A stretch of DNA of 64,000 bases from Zwartia hollandica (GCF_019923725.1 NZ_JAHXRI010000004.1:1-64000); one strand, 5' to 3'. Shown: positions 9,134 to 16,655, counted from the first letter of the stretch. Numbers and translations are program-made. The notes: generated by a model from the letters alone, not told the origin.

Positions 9134-9147
9134 CCTACGATCGTAGG
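9134..9147. promoter_or_regulatory. Perfect 14-bp palindrome CCTACGATCGTAGG
   Basis: A perfect loopless palindrome in the gap upstream of the minus-strand SsuA-like gene. Loopless symmetry fits a protein-binding operator rather than a terminator. No partner regulator is adjacent. The rest of 8959-9208 shows nothing else I can support. Confidence 0.3.
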
Positions 9148-9208
9148 GTTGTTTTCAGTCTGGTTCTAAAGAATACTTCTGATGCAAGTTGGCACTATAT
9201 AAGAAGCG

Positions 9209-9616
9209 ATGAGGCAACTATGCAGGAGCGAGCGATTGAATAGTGCGATTCTTGCGACTAAATCCAGTAACTCAACCGTATTTGGCTACACCCGCAGTTA
9301 TCAGCCAACTTCGCTCGGGTACAACATCGTTTATCGAAGCCAGAGATCTACTCCTTCTGACCCAACTAATCCAGGTGGTGATTCGACGAGTTCTTCTCTG
9401 TCTAATGAGACGACTTCTACCGGTACGCTCACACCTACCGACCCGCTTATCCCTCCGGTTGTTGTCATTCCCAAGCAGAAGGTGGCAAATCCTGCGGATG
9501 ACGAGTGCACGCTGATCAATACGTTTGAGAGTCTCCCGTCTCCAGGTAAAGCTTCATATTTACCTGCCAAGTCAAATCTATCGTGTCGCGCAACCACGAG
9601 TACTGACGTGCTTTAA
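9209..9616 (+). CDS. Hypothetical protein, Ser/Thr/Pro-rich (doubtful)
   Basis: An open frame of 135 codons with a low-complexity middle (STPSDPTNPGGDSTSSSLSN) and a more ordered end (PVVVIPKQKVANPADDECTL). I recognise no family and see no clear ribosome site before the ATG at 9209. It could be a remnant or a non-coding stretch at the start of the accessory region. An overlapping frame of 90 codons at 9243 is equally weak. Confidence 0.22.
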   Translation: MRQLCRSERLNSAILATKSSNSTVFGYTRSYQPTSLGYNIVYRSQRSTPSDPTNPGGDSTSSSLSNETTSTGTLTPTDPLIPPVVVIPKQKVANPADDECTLINTFESLPSPGKASYLPAKSNLSCRATTSTDVL

Positions 9617-9763
9617 GGTCTGACCGAGTAACGAGGCTTAATCCCGCCTTTTGTCGGGTACCCAGCCAAGAATTTGTTTGCTAAAAACGACCTGCAGCAG
9701 TAAGGACGAGTGTTCACTTGTACCTGTAGCTTGTGGCGGTATTTCCTTTAAGGTGAGCCATAG

Positions 9764-10108
9764 ATGGAGCCTTTCGAAGTTTTTCGTGCTTACTTGGTCA
9801 GGCGCGTGGCGCTGCAACTAGGTATTCCGATCGAGAGCCGTACCATATGGGAAATATGGGTTGCTCTACTTGAGGAGTTCCCAGAGGTGGCCTATATTGC
9901 TAGCGACCAATGGCTTAAGCGAGACTTGCTTGTCGAGCATTTGCATTATGCTGACTGCGTGCATAATTTAAATAAGACTGAAACCTCCGTGATTCAGCAA
10001 GCCCACGAATCTCCGGAGGTTGCTCGCTATGTTGATAAGTGGCAGCAATTTAATCTGCGGATCCAGACGGCGGCTGCTAAGCGCCGAAAGGTCGACGCTT
10101 TTTCATGA
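9764..10108 (+). CDS. Hypothetical protein, 114 residues
   Basis: A small soluble protein, rich in charged and aromatic residues, starting MEPFEVFRAYLVRRVALQLG. An AAGGTGAG ribosome site lies about 8 nt before the ATG. Predicted mostly helical, no signal peptide or membrane segment, and a basic end (AAAKRRKV). I recognise no domain. It is 13 nt upstream of the DUF2306 membrane protein, same strand, so the two may be cotranscribed. Confidence 0.55.
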   Translation: MEPFEVFRAYLVRRVALQLGIPIESRTIWEIWVALLEEFPEVAYIASDQWLKRDLLVEHLHYADCVHNLNKTETSVIQQAHESPEVARYVDKWQQFNLRIQTAAAKRRKVDAFS

Positions 10109-10121
10109 AGCTTGATCAACA

Positions 10122-10535
10122 ATGAATTTTTCACCCTTAAGTCTCTCTACCCCAGCTATTCTGATTCACTTGCTGTTTGCACTTGCGGCATTCGCTCTAG
10201 GGGGTATTCAGCTTGTTACCAAAAAAGGTACACGTACCCACCGAGCCTTGGGATATGTCTGGGTCACAGCAATGGTCGTTATTTGCGTGACATCTTTCGG
10301 TATTAAAGAAGTCATGCCAGACAGCATTTTTGGTGGATACTCACCGATCCATCTTTTAAGTCTATACACTTTAGTTCAGTTGGGCCGGGGCATCTATTTC
10401 GCCAGACATAAAAATATCAAGATGCATCGGCGCTGTATGCTGCAAACCTACATTGGCGGACTTGTTATTGCCGGCCTCTTTACATTTATGCCAGGCCGCT
10501 TGCTCTACAACGTCGTTATAGCGCCCTGGCTATAA
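10122..10535 (+). CDS. DUF2306 family membrane protein
   Basis: 137 residues with four hydrophobic segments: roughly 11-31, 44-61, 76-92 and 108-135. The family signature is visible as HRALGYVWV near residue 40 and IKMHRRCMLQTYIGG near residue 99, with conserved His/Arg that may face the membrane surface. Function of the family is unknown; it sits in the inner membrane. Residues 86-137 recur as a broken copy on the other strand at 13176-13340. Confidence 0.75.
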   Translation: MNFSPLSLSTPAILIHLLFALAAFALGGIQLVTKKGTRTHRALGYVWVTAMVVICVTSFGIKEVMPDSIFGGYSPIHLLSLYTLVQLGRGIYFARHKNIKMHRRCMLQTYIGGLVIAGLFTFMPGRLLYNVVIAPWL

Positions 10536-10537
10536 AA

Positions 10538-10786
10538 TCAAACCGTCTGATCTTTGACGGACGCAACTCGCTTGCGCCGATAATAAAAGAACACGGACAA
10601 AGACAATCCGAGCCATAGCAGATCGAATGGTAAAAACTCCAAAAAATAGTCGTAGCCATCTGCGAAGTAATTTCTTGCCATACAGGCCGAAGTGATTAGA
10701 GCGGAAAGGCACGCTGCCAGCGTACGCAATATTGGGAGCAACACCATAAAGCCGATTGTGCCGTTCAAGATATTCGCTGTATTCAT
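10538..10786 (-). CDS. Small putative membrane protein
   Basis: 82 residues from ATG 10786 (MNTANILNGTIGF), a natural start at a hydrophobic helix; the frame also extends to 10888. Three hydrophobic segments are visible (GFMVLLPILRTLAACLSAL; FLPFDLLWLGLSLSVFFYY and a short middle one), ending with RRKR, which would stay in the cytoplasm. No family recognised. It converges on the DUF2306 gene with 2 nt between stops. Confidence 0.5.
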   Translation of the reverse strand: MNTANILNGTIGFMVLLPILRTLAACLSALITSACMARNYFADGYDYFLEFLPFDLLWLGLSLSVFFYYRRKRVASVKDQTV

Positions 10787-10892
10787 CAGCCCAACAGAAA
10801 GAGGGTCAGAGCTTACTGGACGCAGTGAGCCGAAAGCGCATAAAAATTGGCAAAAAGAGAGTGATAGTGTTGGCGATTTGTGCCTCAAGCGG

Positions 10893-11248
10893 GAGTCGTT
10901 CGGCTAACCGATGCTGAAATGACTATGGTACCTAACCGTTTCCTGGATGCCGATTTATTGAATCGACTTAAACAAGGTCCGATCAAATGGGACATGGTTT
11001 TGACAATTGGTAAGAGCGGAGACGAAGAAATTAATCCGACCGTGTATTGGCCAGCCGATCGTCAAAGCGTACAAGCCGGAACACGCACCATTACCGATGT
11101 GAAGCCGCAAAAGGGCGCAAGTTGCGAAAAAAAGATGTTTAGTCCCACAGTCTTGAGCAATGGCTTTGCTCCTTCCGCGGACCCTATCCTTAATTTTCGC
11201 CAAGGCGTATACGGCGTGTCGTTTTCTAAACGCATGACCAATCAATAA
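10893..11248 (+). pseudogene. Catalase-related peroxidase (SrpA-like), 3' remnant
   Basis: The frame encodes the C-terminal third of a catalase-related peroxidase: RLTDAEM...FLDADL, QGPIKWDMVLTIGK, INPTVYWPADR, GTRTITDVKPQKGASCEK, GFAPSADPILNFRQGVYGVS. Intact members are about 330-360 residues with the heme pocket in the N-terminal part, which is missing here; the sequence before 10890 belongs to an oppositely oriented gene. So this fragment cannot bind heme and is a remnant left by a deletion or insertion. The remaining frame has no stop, so the loss may be recent or the fragment may still be translated. Confidence 0.7.
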
Positions 11249-11375
11249 TCCTCAATGTATTTGTCAGTTGGCAGCGATGATGACTTCATGAAAAGAATTA
11301 TTCAGTCACTTGCTAACGCCAACTTTCTGCCAAACGGAGGATCGTCTGTCGTCTAGGCCCACACACCCGCACATA

Positions 11376-11475
11376 CCCAAACCTATAGCCAAAAAAAAGA
11401 CCAACCCCGAAAGGTTGGTATGTGCGGTAATGGTGGTGGGGAGGGGGCCGGCTTATAAATATTGTCTCTGAGGAG
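11376..11475 (-). repeat. ssrA-flank repeat, copy A
   Basis: Contains the hairpin ACCAACC/GGTTGGT (11400-11419) next to an A-run, then TGTGCGGTAATGGTGGTGGGG. The hairpin and the GTGCGGTA..TGGTGG block match the sequence just past the 3' end of ssrA (copy D). The part beyond (CTTATAAAT..TTGTCTCTGA) matches copy C. Read on the minus strand it would still work as a terminator. Confidence 0.75.
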
Positions 11476-11553
11476 GGTACGGCAGCTAATGCATCCTTGG
11501 AAGTCATCGTGACTTACTCGATTTATTTGGATCAGCGGGAATAGCCATTTAAT

Positions 11554-11582
11554 CTGTATAAAAAAATGGATTTTCTGTACAG
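11554..11582. promoter_or_regulatory. Operator 1 of the fic promoter
   Basis: 29-nt imperfect palindrome with ends CTGTATA and TGTACAG. It is the first of three similar sites whose starts are spaced exactly 41 nt apart. Confidence 0.55.
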
Positions 11583-11594
11583 ACCAAAAGCGTT

Positions 11595-11623
11595 ATGTAT
11601 AGAAAATAGAGTTTCCTATACAT
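11595..11623. promoter_or_regulatory. Operator 2 of the fic promoter
   Basis: 29-nt palindrome with ends ATGTATAG and CTATACAT, the most symmetric of the three. It begins 41 nt after operator 1 and lies just before a TATAAT-like -10 (11632-11637). Confidence 0.6.
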
Positions 11624-11635
11624 GATAAGTATATA

Positions 11636-11664
11636 ATGTATAAGAAATCGAATTTTCTATATAT
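11636..11664. promoter_or_regulatory. Operator 3 of the fic promoter
   Basis: 29-nt palindrome with ends ATGTATA and TATATAT, 41 nt after operator 2 and 21 nt before the fic start codon. It would cover the transcript start, so a bound protein would repress. Confidence 0.55.
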
Positions 11665-11684
11665 TTTTAACAAAAAACTTGGCC

Positions 11685-12779
11685 ATGCCTCAGATCCGCC
11701 CTCTTGAACAGTTAAATCCCTCGCGTTTTGAGACTTCCGCCATTCTTAAAAAGCTGGCAAGCAGTAGCCGCAAACTAGCAGAGCTGAAGGGTGTTGCGGC
11801 ATCGATTCCCAATCAGGGCATTCTCATCAACACGCTAGGCCTTCAAGAGGCAAAAGACAGCTCTGAGATTGAAAACATTGTCACTACCCATGACGAGTTG
11901 TTCAAGGACGACGTGTTGCCTGCAAGTTTTACCAACCCAGCGGCCAAAGAGGTTCTGCGGTACCGGCAGGCTTTGCGGGTGGGGTTTGACCAGGTACGTG
12001 CGAATGGCCTGCTTACCTCCCGCCACATCATCGAAATTCAGAGCGAGCTAGAGCGCAACAACGCCGGATTTCGCAAGCTGCCCGGCACAGCTCTCAAAAA
12101 TGGTGCCGGACAAACCATCTATACGCCTCCGCAAAATCCGGATGAAATTTTTGCACTAATGAGCGATCTTGAGCGATTTATCAACGAGCAGAGCCTGTTT
12201 GACGCAGATCCGTTGATCAAGATGGCGTTGATTCACCACCAATTTGAGAGCATCCACCCGTTTTACGATGGGAATGGCCGCACTGGGCGTATTCTGAATG
12301 TGCTGTATCTGGTGAAGGAAGGTTTGCTCGATATTCCAGTGCTGTACCTCAGCAACCATATTGTGCGCACCAAGTCCGAGTACTACCGCCTGCTACAAAC
12401 CGTGCGCGAGCATGACAATTGGGAGGACTGGGTGCTTTACCTGTTAGAGGCTGTGGAGCAGACTGCGGGACAAACTATTGCAACCATCCATGCGATCAAG
12501 TCGGCGCTGTATGACTATAAGCAGCGCATTCGTGCCAGCTATAAGTTCTATAGCCAGGACCTAATCAATAACCTTTTTATGCACCCCTATACCAAGATCG
12601 AGTTTGTGCAACGTGACTTACAGGTATCTCGTCTGACAGCGACAAAGTATATCGACGCGCTAGTGGCTGGCGGATTTTTGCAAAAACAAAAGGTTGGTCG
12701 CAGTAACTATTACATTAACGTAGCGTTGAATGCTGTACTGCAGGGTGAGTCAAAGCACCTAGGCGTGCACCCTGCGTAA
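11685..12779 (+). CDS. Fic family protein (AMP-transferase fold) with C-terminal winged helix
   Basis: 364 residues from ATG 11685 (TTG 11679 also in frame; neither has a clear ribosome site). Order: helical N-terminus with an SSEIEN inhibitory motif (about residues 59-64, form S..xE-N), Fic motif HPFYDGNGRTGR (about 191-202) with catalytic His, and a C-terminal winged helix (FVQRDLQVSRLTATKYIDAL). Fic enzymes transfer AMP or a related group to Ser/Thr/Tyr of proteins; the inhibitory motif in front of the Fic core marks class II, which self-restrains in cis. Three operators upstream and the DNA-binding end suggest the protein controls its own promoter. No separate antitoxin is needed or seen. 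Confidence 0.9.
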   Translation: MPQIRPLEQLNPSRFETSAILKKLASSSRKLAELKGVAASIPNQGILINTLGLQEAKDSSEIENIVTTHDELFKDDVLPASFTNPAAKEVLRYRQALRVGFDQVRANGLLTSRHIIEIQSELERNNAGFRKLPGTALKNGAGQTIYTPPQNPDEIFALMSDLERFINEQSLFDADPLIKMALIHHQFESIHPFYDGNGRTGRILNVLYLVKEGLLDIPVLYLSNHIVRTKSEYYRLLQTVREHDNWEDWVLYLLEAVEQTAGQTIATIHAIKSALYDYKQRIRASYKFYSQDLINNLFMHPYTKIEFVQRDLQVSRLTATKYIDALVAGGFLQKQKVGRSNYYINVALNAVLQGESKHLGVHPA

Positions 12780-12963
12780 ACCTAACCCTGTAAGCAAAAA
12801 AAAGATAACCCTCGAACGTGGAATCTACTACGTAAGAGGTTAAGTACTCGTATTGTGCCAATGAAGCGTCTTTTAAAACTACGCTTCATGAACACCATTT
12901 ACTAATAATGCGAATACATCTTTTCTTTTGAATTCATGGGCATGTCACTTTTTTTGCTTATTT

Positions 12964-13107
12964 GATGGCTCCAAAGCCTGGACTACCCAGGATGGGCGAG
13001 TCAGAGAGGGTAAGCCGATTGACAAAGGGCTGATCCATAAACTGCTTCACAACCGAACCTACCTAGATGGGTTACGCCATAAAGAGCAGTGGTATCCAGC
13101 GGAGCAT
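12964..13107 (+). pseudogene. Large serine recombinase fragment (recombinase domain)
   Basis: About 48 codons reading DGSKAWTTQDGRVREGKP then IDKGLIHKLLHNRTYLDGL and RHKEQWYPAEH, typical of the middle of phage/transposon large serine recombinases (PF07508 region). The catalytic N-terminal domain is absent and the homology stops at 13107. The matching C-terminal part appears at 16240-16655 on the same strand, so one gene may have been split by about 3.1 kb of other DNA. Confidence 0.6.
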
Positions 13108-13175
13108 TTGCTGAATACAAATCCGACCCCTTCAGTGTATTCATGACAAAGACGTTTCGGTATTCCCACGAGGAT

Positions 13176-13340
13176 TTAATTATGTAGCCAAGGCTCCCAA
13201 ACCACTTTGAAGAGCAAGCGGCCGGGCATAAAAGTAAAGACACCGGCAATAAGCAGCCCGCCTATGTAGGTGAACAACATACAGCGACGATGCATCTTTA
13301 TATTTCTATTTTTAGCGAAATAGATGCCTCTGGCTAATTG
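13176..13340 (-). pseudogene. DUF2306 protein, C-terminal fragment (partial inverted copy)
   Basis: Encodes QLARGIYFAKNRNIKMHRRC then MLFTYIGGLLIAGVFTFMPG and a short tail, closely matching residues 86-137 of the intact DUF2306 protein at 10122-10535. The first two thirds are missing: upstream codons are unrelated. It lies in opposite orientation to the intact gene. Confidence 0.75.
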
Positions 13341-13472
13341 CACCCGTAGACTTCCGTGACATTCGAAAATGGCGCTTCCCTTACACATCCGTACAGCAGG
13401 CGGCATTCGTTGTATGTAGTTGATAGCTCACCAGATGCCACATCTCCACAGTCCGTAACAGTTCCCACAGAC

Positions 13473-13545
13473 CGGCATGAACCCAAACCTGTAGGCAAAA
13501 AAATACCAACCCCGAAGGGTTGGTATGTGCGGTACTGGTGGTGGG
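13473..13545 (-). repeat. ssrA-flank repeat, copy B
   Basis: Hairpin ATACCAACC (13503-13511) / GGTTGGTAT (13518-13526), an A-run, the upstream block GGCATGAACCCAAACCTGTA and downstream TGTGCGGTACTGGTGG. It matches copy D on both sides up to the last bases of the tmRNA gene and then diverges (TGGGGTGAAG instead of AGCCGGGG). Confidence 0.8.
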
Positions 13546-13739
13546 GTGAAGCCTGAGTAAAAAGATTTGTAGTTCAAAAAGATAGGGCTACTGATAACGG
13601 CTGAGGAATGTTGTGGCTACTTCATTGAGCGACGCGACGTAAGCGACTAAGACGACGTGCGAGACGTTCAAGCGGCGCGCGCTCGTCAACGCAAGTTGTC
13701 TTATGACATTGCGGGTTGACCGAGAGTCCATTCAGATGC

Positions 13740-13971
13740 GACCGTCTCTTATTTCGACAATGCGCACATCCGGTTAACGATGCACGCGAACACCACCAGA
13801 AGAGCCTGGCGGTAACTAATGAATATCGAGTCCTAGCTTCCGAGCGAAGACCCGCTCACGCAGGGTATAACAGGAGCCATAAAAGAGGCCACGGAAGTTC
13901 TCCGCGATGGTGAGTTTCACTGTATTCGTGTGGCTAAGAGCCAGATATGAGACAAAAAAACAGTCTAGATG
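13740..13971 (-). pseudogene. SsuA/THI5-like protein, decayed N-terminal part
   Basis: Reading the minus strand gives KLTIAENFRGLFY, then a diverged stretch (CYTLRERVFARKLGLDIH, stop, LPPGSSGGVRVHR, stop) that parallels YYALRELSLAQEHGLDIEW / LPPGSPGGAIHD of the intact gene at 8074-8958. Two in-frame stops show it is dead. The 94 bases 13878-13971 are identical to 8916-9009, while the rest is clearly diverged. Confidence 0.75.
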
Positions 13972-14108
13972 TCCAAGGGACAACACGCAACAAAAACTTT
14001 TATCTAATCTTTTCTAGATAGCCCTGTTGTACCAGAAAATTACTGCTTATCCTTCGATTCCATATGGGTTAATCTGTACGTTCTAAGCTGGCCTTTAAGT
14101 GATTAAAG

Positions 14109-14381
14109 ATGATGACTTTCGACACATTTAAGCAAGAGGCGCTTGACGCAGGCTTTGATGAAGTGGTGGAGCGGCAGTGGGATGCTGACGTGTTCTTGGA
14201 CACACACACGCACCCAGTGTCTGTGAGTGTTTTGGTGGTCAAAGGTGAAATGTGGTTAGGTATGCATGGCAATACCCGCCACATGACGCCGGGCTCCACA
14301 TTTGAAGTGGGATACGAAGAGCCTCATTCAGAACGTTACGGTCCTGAAGGCGCGACGTACTGGGTTGCAAGAAAAAAATAA
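14109..14381 (+). CDS. Single-domain cupin protein
   Basis: 90 residues forming one beta-barrel cupin. Motif 1 is HTHPVSVSVLVVKGEMWLG (metal ligands His-x-His and later Glu), motif 2 is MTPGSTFEVGYEEPHSE with the final His. Such small cupins bind a metal or small ligand; no substrate can be read. Start is ATG 14109 or the adjacent ATG 14112; the ribosome site is weak. It lies alone between a decayed pseudogene and the convergent DMT exporter. Confidence 0.75.
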   Translation: MMTFDTFKQEALDAGFDEVVERQWDADVFLDTHTHPVSVSVLVVKGEMWLGMHGNTRHMTPGSTFEVGYEEPHSERYGPEGATYWVARKK

Positions 14382-14415
14382 AGTCTTTTTTGGATTGATG
14401 TAGTCCTTCGCCTAA

Positions 14416-15279
14416 TCAATTCGCGTACTTTTTAGCTCCAGCTACGCAAACGACTGCTCCCAGTGTCATCGCTATCATTTGCCAACTGACTGTTTCATGT
14501 AAAAGTGCGGCAGAAATTGCTAGCCCTATAAACGGCTGAAACAGTTGCAGTTGCCCAACTGCAGCAATGCCTCCTTGGGCTAAGCCACGATACCAAAACA
14601 CGAAACCAATCAACATGCTGAACAAAGATACGTAAGTAAAACCAATCCACCCCGAAGCCGTTACATGGCTAAACGTTTCTGGCATGGTAAATAAAGCAAG
14701 TGGCAGCATGATTGGAAGAGATATCAGCAGTGCCCAACTAATGACCTGCCATCCACCTAATTTACGCGAAAGATGGCCACCCTCTGCATAGCCAAGTCCG
14801 CAAACAACAACGGCGGCTAGCATAAACAAATTGCCTTCAAAAGAGCCTTCCATTTTTCCGATGGCGGTGTAACCGATTACGAAGCTACTTCCAAGTATTG
14901 CGAATAACCAAAATGCTGGACGAGGGCGTTCACCTGCGCGTAGCACCGCAAAGATCGCAGTGCAAAGAGGCAACAAACCTAAAAAAACAATTGAATGTGC
15001 AGATGTGACGTATTGCAGAGCTAATGCGGTTAACAGGGGGAATCCAACCACAACGCCTATTGCAGTGATGACTAGAGATTTGATGTCGCTTAGTTGCGGT
15101 CTGGGCTGCCTTAGTAATAAAAGAAGAATCGTGCCAGCGATGCCAGCGATACTTGCTCGAGCTGTGGTTAAAAACATTGGATTGAAGTCAAGGACGGCAA
15201 CCCGTGTCGCAGGTAAAGAGCCAGCAAAAATGACGATTCCAATAAAACCGTATATCCATCCACTGGTAGAACGCTTCAA
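14416..15279 (-). CDS. EamA/DMT family transporter
   Basis: 287 residues with ten hydrophobic helices in two EamA repeats of about 140 residues each (first from IYGFIGIVIFAGSLPATR, second from GNLFMLAAVVVCGLGYAEGG). Families like this export amino acids or related metabolites. Gene is in the accessory region, between repeats B and C, and convergent with the cupin gene. Start ATG 15279. Substrate unknown. Confidence 0.85.
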   Translation of the reverse strand: MKRSTSGWIYGFIGIVIFAGSLPATRVAVLDFNPMFLTTARASIAGIAGTILLLLLRQPRPQLSDIKSLVITAIGVVVGFPLLTALALQYVTSAHSIVFLGLLPLCTAIFAVLRAGERPRPAFWLFAILGSSFVIGYTAIGKMEGSFEGNLFMLAAVVVCGLGYAEGGHLSRKLGGWQVISWALLISLPIMLPLALFTMPETFSHVTASGWIGFTYVSLFSMLIGFVFWYRGLAQGGIAAVGQLQLFQPFIGLAISAALLHETVSWQMIAMTLGAVVCVAGAKKYAN

Positions 15280-15345
15280 GCATGACTCCTATGTTTTAGT
15301 TCTGTGCTCACGTTGGTAGAAAGTACCATGTGTCACTGTGTCTTC

Positions 15346-15432
15346 AAGCAAAAAAAGACCACCCTCGAAAGGATGGTCTTGTGCGGTTTGGTGGTGGGGT
15401 CGGGACCAACCTATAAACTTAGTCTCTGAGAG
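15346..15432 (-). repeat. ssrA-flank repeat, copy C
   Basis: Hairpin AAGACCACCC (15355-15364) / GGATGGTCTT (15371-15380) after an A-run, then GTGCGGTTTGGTGGTGGGG. The bases after it (CCTATAAACTTAGTCTCTGA) match the far side of copy A. It is the most diverged copy at the hairpin. Confidence 0.7.
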
Positions 15433-15550
15433 GGTTAGTGTGGCTGATAACGTTTATGTGAAGACGCATACAAGTGTTGCGCCCGCTGTTCGGATGGCGT
15501 TCGAAGTCGAGTAGCACTCTAAAGTTGGTTAAATATTAGACTTGTAAATC

Positions 15551-15569
15551 GTACCAATTTTGGTACAAT
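15551..15569 (+). promoter_or_regulatory. Toxin-antitoxin promoter with operator
   Basis: Palindrome GTACCAA-TT-TTGGTAC (15551-15566) overlaps a TACAAT -10 hexamer (15564-15569). Overlap of operator and -10 fits autorepression by the antitoxin downstream. Confidence 0.6.
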
Positions 15570-15640
15570 AGCTCATAGAGAAAAAAGCAACGCCAACCTT
15601 AGCAGCTCGTTTTTACAGGTCGGATGTCGGTGGTGAACCA

Positions 15641-15931
15641 GTGCGCGATTGGTTGAAGGCTTTGCCTGTCGCTGAGCGCAAGATCATTGGTGAAGATATA
15701 AAGACCGTTCAGTTCGGTTGGCCCTTGGGCATGCCATTGGTCGCACATCTCGAAAGTGGGATCTGGGAAGTACGTACAAGGTTAAGTACACGGATTGCGC
15801 GAGTGTTATTTGTGCTTGATAGAGACGTGATGGTTCTATTACATGGTTTCATCAAGAAAGAGCAGAAGACCCCAAAGCCAGAATTGGATTTGGCAAAAGA
15901 ACGGCTCAAACTATTGAAGAGGCATAAATGA
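15641..15931 (+). CDS. higB: HigB/RelE-type toxin (phage Gp49-like family)
   Basis: 96 residues from GTG 15641. Family blocks: IGEDIKTVQFGWPLGMP, GIWEVRTRLSTRIARVLFVL, VLLHGFIKKEQKTPK. These are ribosome-dependent mRNA interferases. The reading frame continues upstream as TPTLAARFYRSDVGGEP, which is the conserved family N-terminus, back to 15575, but the only candidate there is ATA; no ATG, GTG or TTG lies between. Either the start codon has decayed (ATG to ATA) or translation begins at GTG 15641 with a shortened toxin. The stop overlaps the antitoxin start (ATGA). Symbol is by family only. Confidence 0.8.
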   Translation: MRDWLKALPVAERKIIGEDIKTVQFGWPLGMPLVAHLESGIWEVRTRLSTRIARVLFVLDRDVMVLLHGFIKKEQKTPKPELDLAKERLKLLKRHK

Positions 15932-16215
15932 AGAATAAAAATATCGGTAGTGATTTTGATGACTTCCTCACGGATGAGGGCATGCTTGAGGAAGTGACTG
16001 CCGTGGCGGTCAAACGGGTGATCGCTTGGCAAATTGAGCAAGAAATGTCGGCTCAAAAGATGACCAAGACAGCTATGGCGAAAAAGATGCGAACCAGTCG
16101 TGCCTCACTCAATCGTTTGCTAGATGAGAACGATACCAGCCTAACTTTGACGACGTTGGCAGGTGCGGCCGCTGTTCTCGGTCGACGGATCAAACTTGAG
16201 TTAACGCCGGTCTGA
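15928..16215 (+). CDS. higA: HigA-type antitoxin, XRE helix-turn-helix
   Basis: 95 residues. The N-terminal third is acidic (DFDDFLTDEGMLEEV) and would contact the toxin; the HTH is MTKTAMAKKMRTSRASLNRLLD in residues about 48-69. It should neutralize the toxin and repress the palindromic promoter at 15551. The start overlaps the toxin stop by 4 nt. Its end is 25 nt before the recombinase remnant, so the pair may have been inserted into or next to that gene. Confidence 0.85.
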   Translation: MKNKNIGSDFDDFLTDEGMLEEVTAVAVKRVIAWQIEQEMSAQKMTKTAMAKKMRTSRASLNRLLDENDTSLTLTTLAGAAAVLGRRIKLELTPV

Positions 16216-16239
16216 ATACGCGGTCAATCGAGTCATATT

Positions 16240-16655
16240 GATCCGTTCCGTTCCACAAAAAAGGGCGGACGATGCTATCGGTATTACATCCCGCAGCGAG
16301 ATGTCAAAGAGTACGCAGGCGCATCGGGCCTGCCAAGAATGCCGGCAGCAGGGCTTGAGCAATTACGAGGCCTTTTACGCTCACCAGAATTGCTTGCCGA
16401 GGTTCTGCCGCATGCGATCAGCTTAGATCCAAGCTTGGCGAGGCTAAAGCCACGGTTGCGATGACCCGCCTTGACGAGATTTGGGATCAGCTATTTCCTG
16501 CCGAGCAAGCGCGCATTGTGCGCCTCTTGGTCGAGCGCGTAATTGTGTCACCAACTGAGCTAGAGGTACGACTACGCGCCAACGGGCTTGAGAAAATAGT
16601 TCTGGAATTGCAAGCCGATCGCCTGCAGGCCAAGAACGAGGAGGTCGCAGCATGA
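16240..16655 (+). pseudogene. Large serine recombinase, C-terminal part with frameshift
   Basis: First frame: DPFRSTKKGGRCYRYYIPQR, DVKEYAGASGLPRMPA, LRGLLRSPELLAEVLPHA, ISLDPSLA, after which it stops at 16460. A second frame takes over near 16438 as EAKATVAMTRLDEIWDQLF, PAEQARIVRLLVERVIVSP, and runs to 16655. Together they make the zinc-ribbon and coiled-coil end of a large serine recombinase, joined by a loss of about one base near 16437. The catalytic domain is missing. Related fragment: 12964-13107. Confidence 0.8.

Noticed and set aside
9243-9515. Second overlapping frame in the Ser/Thr-rich stretch
   Set aside because: No ribosome site or family; the alternative frame is itself doubtful.
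15380-15432. Repeat C looked like a tRNA 3' end (TGGTGG... on the minus strand)
   Set aside because: No T-arm, anticodon arm or acceptor pairing can be drawn; it matches the ssrA flank instead.
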